From the NCBI GenBank assembly GCA_963701205.1, contig OY969575.1, positions 1,612,001 to 1,676,000 on the forward strand: a DNA stretch of 64,000 nucleotides. Reading direction: 5' to 3'. The notes beneath the pieces were generated by a model. That model was not told where the DNA came from and searched no databases. It saw only the letters and a list, made by a program, of their open reading frames with translations. This stretch comes from JALZKA01 sp963701205. Its GTDB lineage: Bacteria > Actinomycetota > Thermoleophilia > Solirubrobacterales > 70-9. Shown here in pieces: positions 48,241 through 56,452 of the stretch. The position numbers and the translations under genes were made by a program. The stretch's first letter is position 1; each line of letters starts with the position of its first letter.

Positions 48241-49569
48241 TCAACGCCAGTTCGGTCCGTGGGGTCCTGCCTCAGCGGTTCTCACAACCTCGCCGTCCGT
48301 CTCGGTTCGAACCTCGGTGCCGGCCGCTTCGCGCAGCAGTTCTTCCTGCTTGTCAATCTCCGTGGCCTCAAGGCCCGCGGCTACGGCGGCGCGCCGGACT
48401 CCGCCGAGCAGCTCGATCATCGCTACCGACACCGTCGGGTCGGCTGCAGCGAAGACCCGTGGCTGGTCGAAGCCAAGCCGGACGAGGTCGCCGAGTCCGG
48501 GAATGGCCGCAACGAATCGGGGCTGATCCTCCTCGTCCACCCGCACGACCGCTGGATGGTCCGCCGTTGTGAAGCGAATCAGAGTCGCGGCAGTCGCCTC
48601 GAGGGCGTTGATGGCCGTTGTCGGGTCGTTGATCCCGGGCGACAAGGCCTTCAGCGCGATGTCCGCAAGCTGGCGAATCGGAAAGGCGACGTCCTGGGCG
48701 ATGCCGCGTTCACGGTTGAGCACAAACGAATCGCGGACACATTGATCGAGATTCTCACGATCCTCGAGGGAATCATTTTCAAAGGCAACCACCTCGGCCA
48801 AAGGGGCCCCCGGCAGCACGAAGCTCCCGACAGCGGCCTGCTGACGCACGAGCACACCGGCTGCGGTCGCGGCGCCAAGGATAGGTTCGATGGAAACGAC
48901 ATTGACATACCCCTCCTCGTCCGCACTGACAGTCCGGCTTGAGTGCTGAGCGAGCAGTTCGTAGGCCCTTGCCGTCGCGGTGTCACGGTCGGCAGGGGCG
49001 CCGGCCGAGTCGCCAGGGTAGAGGTGGTCCAATGCCGTTCGAGCTTCGGCGCGGATCGAGTCGATCACCGAGGAGGGCTGCAGCATCGTGACGATGTGCC
49101 CGATGAACCGGGCGAACAGCACGAATGAGGCAAAGGCCGCAACGAGTGCAACTGTGACCGCCAGGTTTGGAGGGGCGGCATCGCTGGACGTCGAGCCCAT
49201 CCGTACGAGCACGGCCAAGCAGTACATGAACGTTCCCAGAAACATGGCGAGCGTGATCTGGCTGATGCGGTCGCCGCGGAAGCTTCGAAGCACGCGCGGG
49301 CTCAATTGCGAGGAAGCGAGTGTGAACGCGACCACGGTGACCGAAAAAGTCAACCCCGCAACCGAGACGGTGACTGTTGCGATTGTCTCGAGTAGTCCAC
49401 GAACCTCACTCTGACCGTTAAAGCTGATCACCGGGAGCGAAAGGCGGAGCGCCTCCTCGAGTTCCGGGAGCAGAAACCCGAGCACGATGCCGCCAAGCAT
49501 CGCCAAACCGGCGAGCAATCCGAAGCTCGCCCGCAGGGCGTCGCGGAGGCCCGCGAGGCGTTCACGCAT
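48241..49569 (-). CDS. DUF2254 membrane protein
   Basis: A 442-residue protein of the DUF2254 family, function unknown. Four membrane segments lie in the first 190 residues (LAMLGGIVLGFLLPELEEAL; VSVAGLTFSVTVVAFTLASS; MFLGTFMYCLAVLVRM; VTVALVAAFASFVLFARFIG). The C-terminal cytoplasmic part has the family landmarks SPRVLRSFRGDR and IALKALSPGINDPTTAINAL. ATG 49569 removes an unrelated upstream extension. Confidence 0.9.
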   Translation of the reverse strand: MRERLAGLRDALRASFGLLAGLAMLGGIVLGFLLPELEEALRLSLPVISFNGQSEVRGLLETIATVTVSVAGLTFSVTVVAFTLASSQLSPRVLRSFRGDRISQITLAMFLGTFMYCLAVLVRMGSTSSDAAPPNLAVTVALVAAFASFVLFARFIGHIVTMLQPSSVIDSIRAEARTALDHLYPGDSAGAPADRDTATARAYELLAQHSSRTVSADEEGYVNVVSIEPILGAATAAGVLVRQQAAVGSFVLPGAPLAEVVAFENDSLEDRENLDQCVRDSFVLNRERGIAQDVAFPIRQLADIALKALSPGINDPTTAINALEATAATLIRFTTADHPAVVRVDEEDQPRFVAAIPGLGDLVRLGFDQPRVFAAADPTVSVAMIELLGGVRRAAVAAGLEATEIDKQEELLREAAGTEVRTETDGEVVRTAEAGPHGPNWR

Positions 49570-49686
49570 GGCGGCTGCTGCTGCCTTTGGAGACGTCAAG
49601 CAAGCGGTCAGTTGTACACGGTCTGGACCGATAATCGTGGGTCTGAGGGATATGCGGGGGTGGATCTGTCGTACGAGCTCATCTAG

Positions 49687-49707
49687 GAGCACCTGGAATC
49701 GGTGCTC
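49687..49707. repeat. Hairpin in a gene-free stretch
   Basis: GAGCACC and GGTGCTC around a 7-base loop, in the 238-bp stretch 49570-49807 that otherwise shows no gene. It may be a leftover terminator. Confidence 0.35.
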
Positions 49708-49807
49708 GCCAAGCGGCGCTGCTGGCACGCGGAAGGACACGGTGGAGGTCGCGGCGAACCCTAAGCATCAGGGAGTTGATTTCGGGGTACGTCGCTTGAG
49801 GCTAACG

Positions 49808-49942
49808 ATGATCGTTGCGCCGGCCCTGACCGGTGCGCTCGGCTCGCTGTGGCTCGTACCGTCTGCCGACGCCGCGACCGCGGTCGTGAGTAGCTCCGCG
49901 GCGTTCGAAGCCGCGTTCCCGGGCCTCTCGGTCGAGGACTCA
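49808..49942 (+). pseudogene. N-terminal fragment of a secreted protein
   Basis: MIVAPALTGALGSLWLVPSA followed by DAATAVVSSSAAFEAAFPGL and SVED looks like a signal peptide plus the first residues of an exported protein; a GAGG ribosome site lies 7 bp upstream. The meaningful frame ends at 49942, exactly where the stop codon of the opposite-strand DUF899 gene begins, so most of the gene is missing. Confidence 0.45.
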
Positions 49943-50620
49943 GTAGGCGTCGTTGTAGTTCCACCACTGATACGGCGCGGTCTTGGGGTAGCCGTCAGGC
50001 GAGTCCTCCCACTCCTCTTGGCGTCCGAGCGCGGTGGCATCGAGGTAGCTCCAGGTCGAACCCATCGCTTCATCGCCGCGGGCGTCGATGAAGTACGTGC
50101 GGTAGATGCTCTCGTCATCGCGGATGAAGGCGTTGTGACCGTGCCACTGATCGACCCCGAAGTCGGCGTCGAAGCCATCCGTAATCGTGTACCAGGGGAT
50201 GTGCTGCCATCCGTGGCGCTCTTTCAGTCCCCGAATCTCGGCCTGTGGGGCACGCGAGGCGAACGCCAGGGTCACGCCGCGTGCGTTCAGGTGAGCGGGA
50301 TTCGATACCTGGTCGGCGAGTAAAGAGCAGCCGACGCAGGCCCGTTCCGGGTACGAGCCTCCCTCCGCATAGGACTTGACTTCGGGACCGTAGAAGGCTC
50401 GGTACACGATCAGCTGCCGACGCCCTTCGAAGAGGTCGAGCAGGCTCATCGGTCCGTCGGGTCCCTCGAAGCCGTAGTCCTTGGTCACGGCTTGCCACGG
50501 CATCTGCCGCCGTTTCGCGGCAAGGGCATCGCGAGAGCGCATCACCCTCTTCTCTTCCACTAGCAGCTCTTCACGAGCCCTCTGCCAGTCCTCCGGTGAG
50601 ACAATCGGGGGCGTATTCAT
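49940..50620 (-). CDS. DUF899 (thioredoxin-like) family protein
   Basis: A 226-residue DUF899 protein. VSPEDWQRAREELLVEEKRV is the family start; DLFEGRRQLIVYRAFYGPEV and RACVGCSLLADQVSNPAHLN (with the CxxC-like CVGCS) are thioredoxin-fold landmarks; HIPWYTITDGFDADFGVDQW and YQWWNYNDAY end the domain. Function is not established. ATG 50620 has AAGGAGGA 9 bp upstream, deciding the start over a longer form. Confidence 0.9.
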   Translation of the reverse strand: MNTPPIVSPEDWQRAREELLVEEKRVMRSRDALAAKRRQMPWQAVTKDYGFEGPDGPMSLLDLFEGRRQLIVYRAFYGPEVKSYAEGGSYPERACVGCSLLADQVSNPAHLNARGVTLAFASRAPQAEIRGLKERHGWQHIPWYTITDGFDADFGVDQWHGHNAFIRDDESIYRTYFIDARGDEAMGSTWSYLDATALGRQEEWEDSPDGYPKTAPYQWWNYNDAY

Positions 50621-50702
50621 TGCGCGTCCTCCTTCAGGTAGGCATCCGTCGCCGCCCGGAGATCGCCTAGTGCACCTGGGCCGCGGTTGCCTGTGGGTGC
50701 TC

Positions 50703-51065
50703 CTACGAGCGCGCGTACTCCTCCGCCGCGTGTGGCTCGAATTCGAAACCGACGAAGCTCTCGTCACCCAGCACCCAGGCATCATGGCCGGGCTCGATTA
50801 CGTACGTGTCGCCAGGCGCCAACTCCGCCTCAGTTCCGTCCTCGTGGGCGACATGCATCCTGCCCGATTGGACAACGCCCACATGTCGCACCTGGCAGCT
50901 GTCGGTGCCGACGACCGGCTTCACGCACTCCGACCACTTCCAGCCCGGCTCGAATGTCATGCGGGCAGCGGCGGTAGCGCCCACCCGGATCACATCGACG
51001 CGAGTCTTGTCAGGTGTGCGTGTCTCGTCCGGTGAATCGAAATCCAGTGCCTTAACACCAGCCAT
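50703..51065 (-). CDS. Cupin-domain protein
   Basis: A 120-residue single cupin. MTFEPGWKWSECVKPVVGTD and CQVRHVGVVQSGRMHVAHED form motif 1 (His ligands in a degenerate G(X)5HXH), and ELAPGDTYVIEPGHDAWVLG is motif 2 with PGHDAW. ATG 51065 is preceded by AGGGGG. It could bind a metal and a small ligand; no specific enzyme can be named. Confidence 0.85.
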   Translation of the reverse strand: MAGVKALDFDSPDETRTPDKTRVDVIRVGATAAARMTFEPGWKWSECVKPVVGTDSCQVRHVGVVQSGRMHVAHEDGTEAELAPGDTYVIEPGHDAWVLGDESFVGFEFEPHAAEEYARS

Positions 51066-51278
51066 GTGTCCCCCTAAGAATTGCGAGATTGCCGTGTTCG
51101 GACGCAACCTAGCCACACGGAGCCGCTGCGTCAAGTCATTCACCCGGGCTCGCGATTGCGGGGAACTGCGTCGAGCTCGAACGGGTCGGGCGCGGCAGAG
51201 CAGAGCCCCAGTCCACCAGTCACGGGGCCGCGCCGTCGCACTACGCGCCGAGCGGCTCGCACGAGATACGATCGCGGT

Positions 51279-51575
51279 GTGAAGATCTACGTCTGTTGGG
51301 GCACGTGGCGGGGTTCAACGCCGCTCGTCGGTGGTGGAGACCCACATCCGTGTGGGCATGCTCTCGCGGCGCTCCAGGACGCCGGCCACGATCCGGACGT
51401 CGTGCGCTCGTACGGTTGGAAGGCGTTGCCGGGCGTCTTCAACATGACCTCGGGCCGGCGCAAGGTGAAGGAGCTGACTGGTCAGCTCGATGTGCCCGTG
51501 CTCGTTACCGACGACGAGGAAGTGATCGCCGGTACGGGCGAAATCGTCGCCTGGTCGGCCCGCAATCCGGCCTGA
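51279..51575 (+). CDS. Glutathione-S-transferase N-domain/glutaredoxin-like protein
   Basis: A 98-residue thioredoxin-fold protein: VKIYVCWGTWRGSTPLVGGG then HPCGHALAALQDAGHDPDVV is a beta-alpha-beta start, and ELTGQLDVPVLVTDDEEVIA has the cis-Pro typical of GST N-domains. The usual CxxC is replaced by CWGTW at the start and a lone Cys in HPCGHA. The C-terminal GST domain is missing, so it is a stand-alone domain. GTG 51279 is the chosen start. Role in thiol chemistry is inferred. Confidence 0.7.
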   Translation: MKIYVCWGTWRGSTPLVGGGDPHPCGHALAALQDAGHDPDVVRSYGWKALPGVFNMTSGRRKVKELTGQLDVPVLVTDDEEVIAGTGEIVAWSARNPA

Positions 51576-51594
51576 GGCCTTCGCCCAGGGGCGC

Positions 51595-52194
51595 TCACCC
51601 CGGCCGGTCAACCGACGAGTTGCGCCGCTCGTATTCGATAACGCCGCGACGGCGGTCGAACTGGATCTCACAGCACTCAGTCAGAACCTGCCCGAGCTTC
51701 TGGCGGGCACGCTGGACCCGCGACTTCATGCCTGAGAGGGAAAGGCCGGCTCGGGCTGCGGCTTCGGCTTGGGTCAGTCCGTCGATCTCGGTCAGCGTGA
51801 GCGCCTCTCGGTCGTTCGGCGGTAGTTGTCGCAGGAGGGGCGCTATACAGCACGCCGCGAGTTCACTGCGGACGTCCGAGTCCGGCACCGGCTGAAGCGG
51901 TGGCGCCTCCTCTGAGATCGTCCCTGCGGCGAGTTCGCGACGAGTAGCTGCGCTTCGGTAGTGGTCTGCGATCGCGTTGCGAGCGATCTCATAGACCCAG
52001 GCGCCGATCGCTTCCGGGCGCTTGACGTCGCCGGCATGGTCGTGGATTCGCAGCATGACCAGCTGCAGGATGTCCTCTGCGATCTCCCGCGATCGCACCC
52101 GTCGGCCGATGAAGGCAAGCAGGCCCGCGTGGAACTCGTCCCAGATCGCCGCCACGTCCGGCGCGCCCGATGATCTCTCGGCGCCTACTGACAT
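51595..52194 (-). CDS. ECF sigma factor, SigZ-like
   Basis: A 199-residue ECF sigma factor. IWDEFHAGLLAFIGRRVRSR and EIAEDILQLVMLRIHDHAGD are region 2; AIGAWVYEIARNAIADHYRS follows; ALTLTEIDGLTQAEAAARAG plus LSLSGMKSRVQRARQKLGQV are region 4. The tail LTECCEIQFDRRRGVIEYER with a Cys pair is typical of the SigZ group, where it may sense metal or redox state. ATG 52194 overlaps the upstream Cys-rich gene by 10 bp, so the two are co-transcribed and no separate anti-sigma gene is visible. Confidence 0.9.
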   Translation of the reverse strand: MSVGAERSSGAPDVAAIWDEFHAGLLAFIGRRVRSREIAEDILQLVMLRIHDHAGDVKRPEAIGAWVYEIARNAIADHYRSAATRRELAAGTISEEAPPLQPVPDSDVRSELAACCIAPLLRQLPPNDREALTLTEIDGLTQAEAAARAGLSLSGMKSRVQRARQKLGQVLTECCEIQFDRRRGVIEYERRNSSVDRPG

Positions 52195-52757
52195 CCACAC
52201 CCCCCGGTGCTCGAGGCGCCACAGCACTCAGCCTTGGCCTCCGGCTCGCAGCATGACCGCTGCTCGGCGGCTGCGCAACAATCGTTCGGCTTGGTCTCCC
52301 CGGCGAAGAAGCGCTCGAGGTTTGCCGGCAACCTGTACGGGGCAGCTATTGGAGTGGACGCCGTGTGCGCTCGGCCGTAGACCTCCCGCAGGATGGAGTC
52401 GACGATCATCGCGGCCGGGGGTTCGGTGTACTCACGCCCCTGCCACACCCAGACACGGCAGGCAATCGCATCGCCCGACCCATCGGTGCAGGCCTCCGAT
52501 CCGCACTCGCTCTCGTGAAGCTCGAGCGCCGCATCCCGGCCATTGACCCTGATCGTGGGGGAGGACTCGAAGTGCTCCGCCCGCGCCTGCTCGGCGGACT
52601 CAATCCGGACCTTTCTCACCTTCGTCTCGACTCCGGTTGCATCCAGCAACTCGCGGGTAGTCGCGAGAGCCGACTCGAGGCTGCGGTCGGCGCCGCGGCA
52701 GCGCGCACACGTCTCCAGGTCGAGGAATAGGAGGTCGATCTGCAGTTGTTCGGTCAT
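52185..52757 (-). CDS. DUF2703-like Cys-rich protein with metal-binding tail
   Basis: A 190-residue protein. IDLLFLDLETCARCRGADRS is a thioredoxin-like start with CxxC; SPTIRVNGRDAALELHESEC and GDAIACRVWVWQGREYTEPP match the DUF2703 pattern. The last 40 residues hold eleven cysteines, many in pairs (DCCAAAEQRSCCEP, ECCGASSTGGCGC), and look like a heavy-metal or arsenic-binding tail. It is co-transcribed with the SigZ-like factor and diverges from an ArsR gene. A role in metal or thiol stress is inferred. Confidence 0.8.
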   Translation of the reverse strand: MTEQLQIDLLFLDLETCARCRGADRSLESALATTRELLDATGVETKVRKVRIESAEQARAEHFESSPTIRVNGRDAALELHESECGSEACTDGSGDAIACRVWVWQGREYTEPPAAMIVDSILREVYGRAHTASTPIAAPYRLPANLERFFAGETKPNDCCAAAEQRSCCEPEAKAECCGASSTGGCGCQ

Positions 52758-52847
52758 GTTTTGCTCCCCTGTCGGATTATCGCTCGCTTAACAAGACGGG
52801 GCAGTGAGCAAAAGGACGCATCTCGCCGGCGACGAGTTTTGCTAACA

Positions 52848-52865
52848 TACAACCAAATGGTTGTA
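52848..52865. promoter_or_regulatory. ArsR operator overlapping start codon (module 1)
   Basis: TACAACCAAATGGTTGTA has perfect 8-bp arms and contains the arsR ATG (52857). A TAACAT -10-like box at 52843-52848 would put transcription start at or next to the ATG, giving a leaderless mRNA. Repressor bound here would block polymerase directly. Confidence 0.65.
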
Positions 52866-53198
52866 GATCACGCTGAAATCGCGGACGTTGAGATCGACCG
52901 GATGTTCCGGGCGCTGGCCGACGCGACCCGGCGCGACATCGTGCGTCGTACCCTGACCGGCGAGGCGTCGGTCTCCGAGCTCGCAGCGGCGTACGAGATG
53001 TCGTTTGCGGCCGTGCAGAAGCATGTCGCGGCGCTCGAAGTTGCCGGGCTCGTGACCAAGGAACGCCGGGGGCGGACGCGGATCGTGCGCGGCAATCCTG
53101 AGCGGATCCAGCGGGCTCAATCGCTGCTGGATTCATACGAAGAACTCTGGCGCTCGCGGATCGAGCGCCTCGACACGCTGCTCGAATATCAGAGCTAG
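52857..53198 (+). CDS. ArsR-family winged-helix regulator (module 1)
   Basis: A 113-residue ArsR. IDRMFRALADATRRDIVRRT, LTGEASVSELAAAYEMSFAA and VQKHVAALEVAGLVTKERRG make the winged helix. No metal-binding Cys motif (ELCVCDL) is present, so it belongs to the non-metal ArsR group usually paired with SRPBCC genes. ATG 52857 lies within its own palindromic operator. The downstream SRPBCC gene starts 14 bp after its stop and is surely co-transcribed. Confidence 0.92.
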   Translation: MVVDHAEIADVEIDRMFRALADATRRDIVRRTLTGEASVSELAAAYEMSFAAVQKHVAALEVAGLVTKERRGRTRIVRGNPERIQRAQSLLDSYEELWRSRIERLDTLLEYQS

Positions 53199-53212
53199 AA
53201 AGGAAGCAAGAA

Positions 53213-54202
53213 GTGCCAGTTAAATCCATCACCAAGGATCCGGAGGCGTTGACGATGACGTGCGTCGCCGATTTCAACGCGTCGCTCGAGCGCGTCTGGG
53301 ACGCCTACGTTGATCCCCGCCAGATCGAACGGTTCTGGGGGCCGCCGACCTGGCCCGCGAAGTTCGTTCGCCACGACGCATATCCAGGCGGGAAGACCCT
53401 GTACGAGATGAGGGGTCCCGACGGAGGGTCGAGCATGGGATTCTGGGAGTGGATCGACGTGCAACCGCCGGCGGGGGATGGCGCATCGTTTGATGTCCGC
53501 GACGGTTTCGCGAACCCGGACGGCACGCCGAATGAGGGAATGCCGATGATGCGGATGACGTTCACGTTCGAGCGGACGGCGAACGGCACACGTCTGACGA
53601 CCACCTCGCGTTTCGCGACCGCCGACCAGCTAGAGGAGCTGATCGAGATGGGCGTCGAGGAAGGCACCCGCCAGGCCATGGGTCAGATCGACGACGTGCT
53701 TGCCGACCTGAGCTCGTTCGCACAGGGCCGCGGAACCGCGACCGACATCCTCTCCGACACGCAGGTGCGGATCACCCGGGTGATCCGCGGATCGGTCGAG
53801 CAGATCTGGCGCGCACACAACGATGCCGAGCTGATGAAACGGTGGATGCTCGGCCCCGACGGCTGGGAGATGCCGATCTGCGAGGTCGCGACCGAGGTCG
53901 GGCAGGGGTACCGCTACGAGTGGGCTCCAACAGCGGGCACCGCGGGCGAGCAGTTTGGGTTTACCGGCGAGCTACTCGAGTTCGATCCGCCGAATCGCGC
54001 CGTGACGACTGAGCGGATGATCGGACTCGACGGGTCCGGAACTACGAACGAACTGACGCTCACGCAACTCGCTGAAGGCACGCTGATGGCGGTGGTAATC
54101 ACTTACCCGAGCGCCGAGGTTCGCGACACGGTGTTGGCAACGGGCATGGCCGACGGGATGGAAGCCAGCTACGCACGGCTGGAGAACGCGGTGCTGGCAT
54201 AG
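53213..54202 (+). CDS. Tandem SRPBCC (AHSA1-type) protein
   Basis: A 329-residue protein with two START-like domains in tandem. Domain 1: VADFNASLERVWDAYVDPRQ with IERFWGPPTWPAKF and FTFERTANGTRLTTTSRFAT. Domain 2: VRITRVIRGSVEQIWRAHND with AELMKRWMLGPDGW and LTLTQLAEGTLMAVVITYPS. The WGPP/WMLGP motif after the first helix marks the AHSA1 branch. Such proteins bind hydrophobic ligands or act in stress response; the second domain ends in a typical helix. GTG 53213 follows an AAGGAAG site. Confidence 0.9.
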   Translation: MPVKSITKDPEALTMTCVADFNASLERVWDAYVDPRQIERFWGPPTWPAKFVRHDAYPGGKTLYEMRGPDGGSSMGFWEWIDVQPPAGDGASFDVRDGFANPDGTPNEGMPMMRMTFTFERTANGTRLTTTSRFATADQLEELIEMGVEEGTRQAMGQIDDVLADLSSFAQGRGTATDILSDTQVRITRVIRGSVEQIWRAHNDAELMKRWMLGPDGWEMPICEVATEVGQGYRYEWAPTAGTAGEQFGFTGELLEFDPPNRAVTTERMIGLDGSGTTNELTLTQLAEGTLMAVVITYPSAEVRDTVLATGMADGMEASYARLENAVLA

Positions 54203-54262
54203 ACGAGCGCTGGCGTCAGCCAGGCTTGATTCGCCTGTGGCCGATCTTGCTTTGCGGCGCCC

Positions 54263-54844
54263 TTAGCGGCGGCGAATGCGAGCGCTGAAAAGCACCTCGA
54301 GCCCACGATAGGCGCTGTCAACTTTTGAAGCGGCCCTGTTCTTGGGAGCGTCGAAGTACGCCAGGGTTCGTGCGCCATCTACCTTCGTCAGATAGAGCCC
54401 GGACACTCCGCCGGGCTGGGCCGGCAGTTCGAGGCCGATTGAGTCACCCTTCTTGATCTTCAGATTGGTCTTGAAGCGGTAGGTTCCGGGCTTCTCCAGG
54501 ATCAATCCCGGCTTTGAACGACCAACGAAGTGGTAGCGAGTCCGGCTTTGCTTGCGCAGGACGCGCACGCGGAGCTTGTAGGGATTGTCAGCGGAATCAG
54601 AGGTCTTGAAGGCCCATTTCCGAATCGTCCCGTCGAACGGCGCCCGCACCACCTGGCCGGTGAGCTTTGCCTGCTGAAGGACGCATGGATCTTCCACTCC
54701 GCAACTGAACCCGAGTGACGCCGAGGGCGTGCCCTCAAGGCTGCTGCCCAAAGTCACCTTCGACGTTCCCGATAGGGCCGTTCCAGCCAACGCGGCGGCC
54801 GCAGCCAACATCACGATTGCGAACCCGAGTCCCTGCCTCTTCAT
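54263..54844 (-). CDS. Secreted protein of unknown function
   Basis: A 193-residue protein with a signal peptide (QGLGFAIVMLAAAAALAGTA). The mature part has two Cys (FSCGVEDPCVLQQ) likely disulfide-bonded, and strands such as VVRAPFDGTIRKWAFKTSDS and NLKIKKGDSIGLELPAQPGG, suggesting a beta-sandwich. I know this arrangement only from actinobacterial conserved unknowns. It stands alone between an SRPBCC gene and an FAD-enzyme gene. Confidence 0.7.
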   Translation of the reverse strand: MKRQGLGFAIVMLAAAAALAGTALSGTSKVTLGSSLEGTPSASLGFSCGVEDPCVLQQAKLTGQVVRAPFDGTIRKWAFKTSDSADNPYKLRVRVLRKQSRTRYHFVGRSKPGLILEKPGTYRFKTNLKIKKGDSIGLELPAQPGGVSGLYLTKVDGARTLAYFDAPKNRAASKVDSAYRGLEVLFSARIRRR

Positions 54845-54904
54845 CCGTCACCCCCAGTCGATTCGATTTGGATATCGGACTCTACCCCTCCGGCCGGTGG
54901 CCCG

Positions 54905-56290
54905 TCACCCCGGACCCAGGCCGGCGAGCCTGGTCAGTGCCTCCATGCCCGGGCCCGAGGCGGCGCCGAGGCGTTCGGTGGTGGATGCCAGGTTGGGATC
55001 AGCGGCATGGTCGGGGGAAATGCGCGCGGGGTTGAGCACCGTCCGGTTGGCCCACTCATTGATGTCGGACTCCGCCGTGAAGGCCGCCGATGCGCGCCCG
55101 GCATGGACATGCATCGCCGCCCAGTCGGTGGGTGTGTTGCCGAGCGGTGACGGGCGGCAGACGCGGTTCTTCTCGGCGTCGTCGTCGCGGGTGGCCTCGA
55201 CGTACCCGATCAGCGCCGCCGCCAGGCACGGAAAGCCGGCCCGGACGGGTTGAAGTGTGATCGCCTCGTCACCCCAGATCGGGATCAATGGGGGGTACTG
55301 CAGCCCGGACGCGGCGCAGTGAATGACGACCGCGTCCCGGTCGATCGTTGCATCACCTTCATCCAGATCGATCCGCCCCGCCTCAACCCCGCGGATGTGA
55401 CCGAGCCGGATCACCCGCTCGATCGTGCGCAACAGGTCGAGTTCCCACTCGGCAAGCGTCGGTCCCTTCGCCATCGTTGGCGTGACAGCGGGATCGATCC
55501 GGAGCGTGATCCCGCCGGCCTCCATCCGCAGGAAGAAGTCATCCGGGGACGATGCGGCGGTTGCCGCCTCCATCATGTCGGCGGCCATCCCGAGGAAGAC
55601 ATTGGGGTCGGGTTGGACGACTGCCCGGTTCAGCATCCAGGGATCTCGGGGGCGCACCCAGGAGATCGAATCGGGGTCAACGCCATTTTGGAGCAACCAG
55701 ATGCAGGCATCGGTTGCGGTCTTCCCTGACCCGACGATCACGAACTCCTTGGGGGCGGTTTCCAGTCGCGGAAGTTCGTGGACCGGCAGCACCCGGGCTC
55801 CATCGCCGACGGCGAACGGCGGCGCGGTCGTCGCCGGGATCTCCGGAGCCAGGTAGCGGGCATCGACGATCCGGCAATCCGGCCCGGCTTGATAGCGCTC
55901 GCCGGTCAGGCGCGAGACGAATGCGCCGCTTCCCAGGTACTCGCAGTTGAAGTGAAAGCGCACCTGGCCGGAGGGCAGCAGTTGCTCGCTCAGCACTTTG
56001 TCGTAGTAGCCACGGATCTCTGTAGCCGTGGCTCGTTCGTGCAGTCCCGCCTCCGGCCCCTCGCGCTGGACCGCTCCCGAGCCCAGGACTTTCGAGGCTA
56101 CGCCGTAAAAGACGGATGCCTGGTGAAGTCGTACGAACGGGTACGCGTCCAGCCAATGGCCGCCGGGACCGTGCCTGCGATCGACCAAGGCAACGCGAGC
56201 GCCCGAATGGGTGGTCACAGAATCGGCAAAGGCCATTCCGGACGCCCCGGCCCCCACGACCAGGTAATCAGCCTCAAGCGTATGGGCCAT
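54905..56290 (-). CDS. FAD/NAD(P)-binding oxidoreductase (monooxygenase-like)
   Basis: A 461-residue flavoprotein. ADYLVVGAGASGMAFADSVT near residues 8-27 is the FAD dinucleotide fold; FVIVGSGKTATDACIWLLQN near 185-205 is a second NAD(P) fold; FVRLHQASVFYGV and DPWMLNRAVVQPDP lie where flavin-dependent monooxygenases have substrate contacts. The FxGxxxHxxxW fingerprint of Baeyer-Villiger enzymes is not seen, so the class is uncertain. It diverges from the dehalogenase-like hydrolase. Confidence 0.85.
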   Translation of the reverse strand: MAHTLEADYLVVGAGASGMAFADSVTTHSGARVALVDRRHGPGGHWLDAYPFVRLHQASVFYGVASKVLGSGAVQREGPEAGLHERATATEIRGYYDKVLSEQLLPSGQVRFHFNCEYLGSGAFVSRLTGERYQAGPDCRIVDARYLAPEIPATTAPPFAVGDGARVLPVHELPRLETAPKEFVIVGSGKTATDACIWLLQNGVDPDSISWVRPRDPWMLNRAVVQPDPNVFLGMAADMMEAATAASSPDDFFLRMEAGGITLRIDPAVTPTMAKGPTLAEWELDLLRTIERVIRLGHIRGVEAGRIDLDEGDATIDRDAVVIHCAASGLQYPPLIPIWGDEAITLQPVRAGFPCLAAALIGYVEATRDDDAEKNRVCRPSPLGNTPTDWAAMHVHAGRASAAFTAESDINEWANRTVLNPARISPDHAADPNLASTTERLGAASGPGMEALTRLAGLGPG

Positions 56291-56452
56291 GCTGGCAATT
56301 CAATCACGCCGGCTACGGAGGTCGCGCTTGGGAACCAGGAGTTCCAGGGCCGTTCGGCGCGATAGGGTCGGCGCATCGCGCGCGAGATCGATTGGACCTT
56401 TGACGGAACGTGGCCCTACGAACCGCAGTGGTTCGACTCGGCCGACGGGCGC

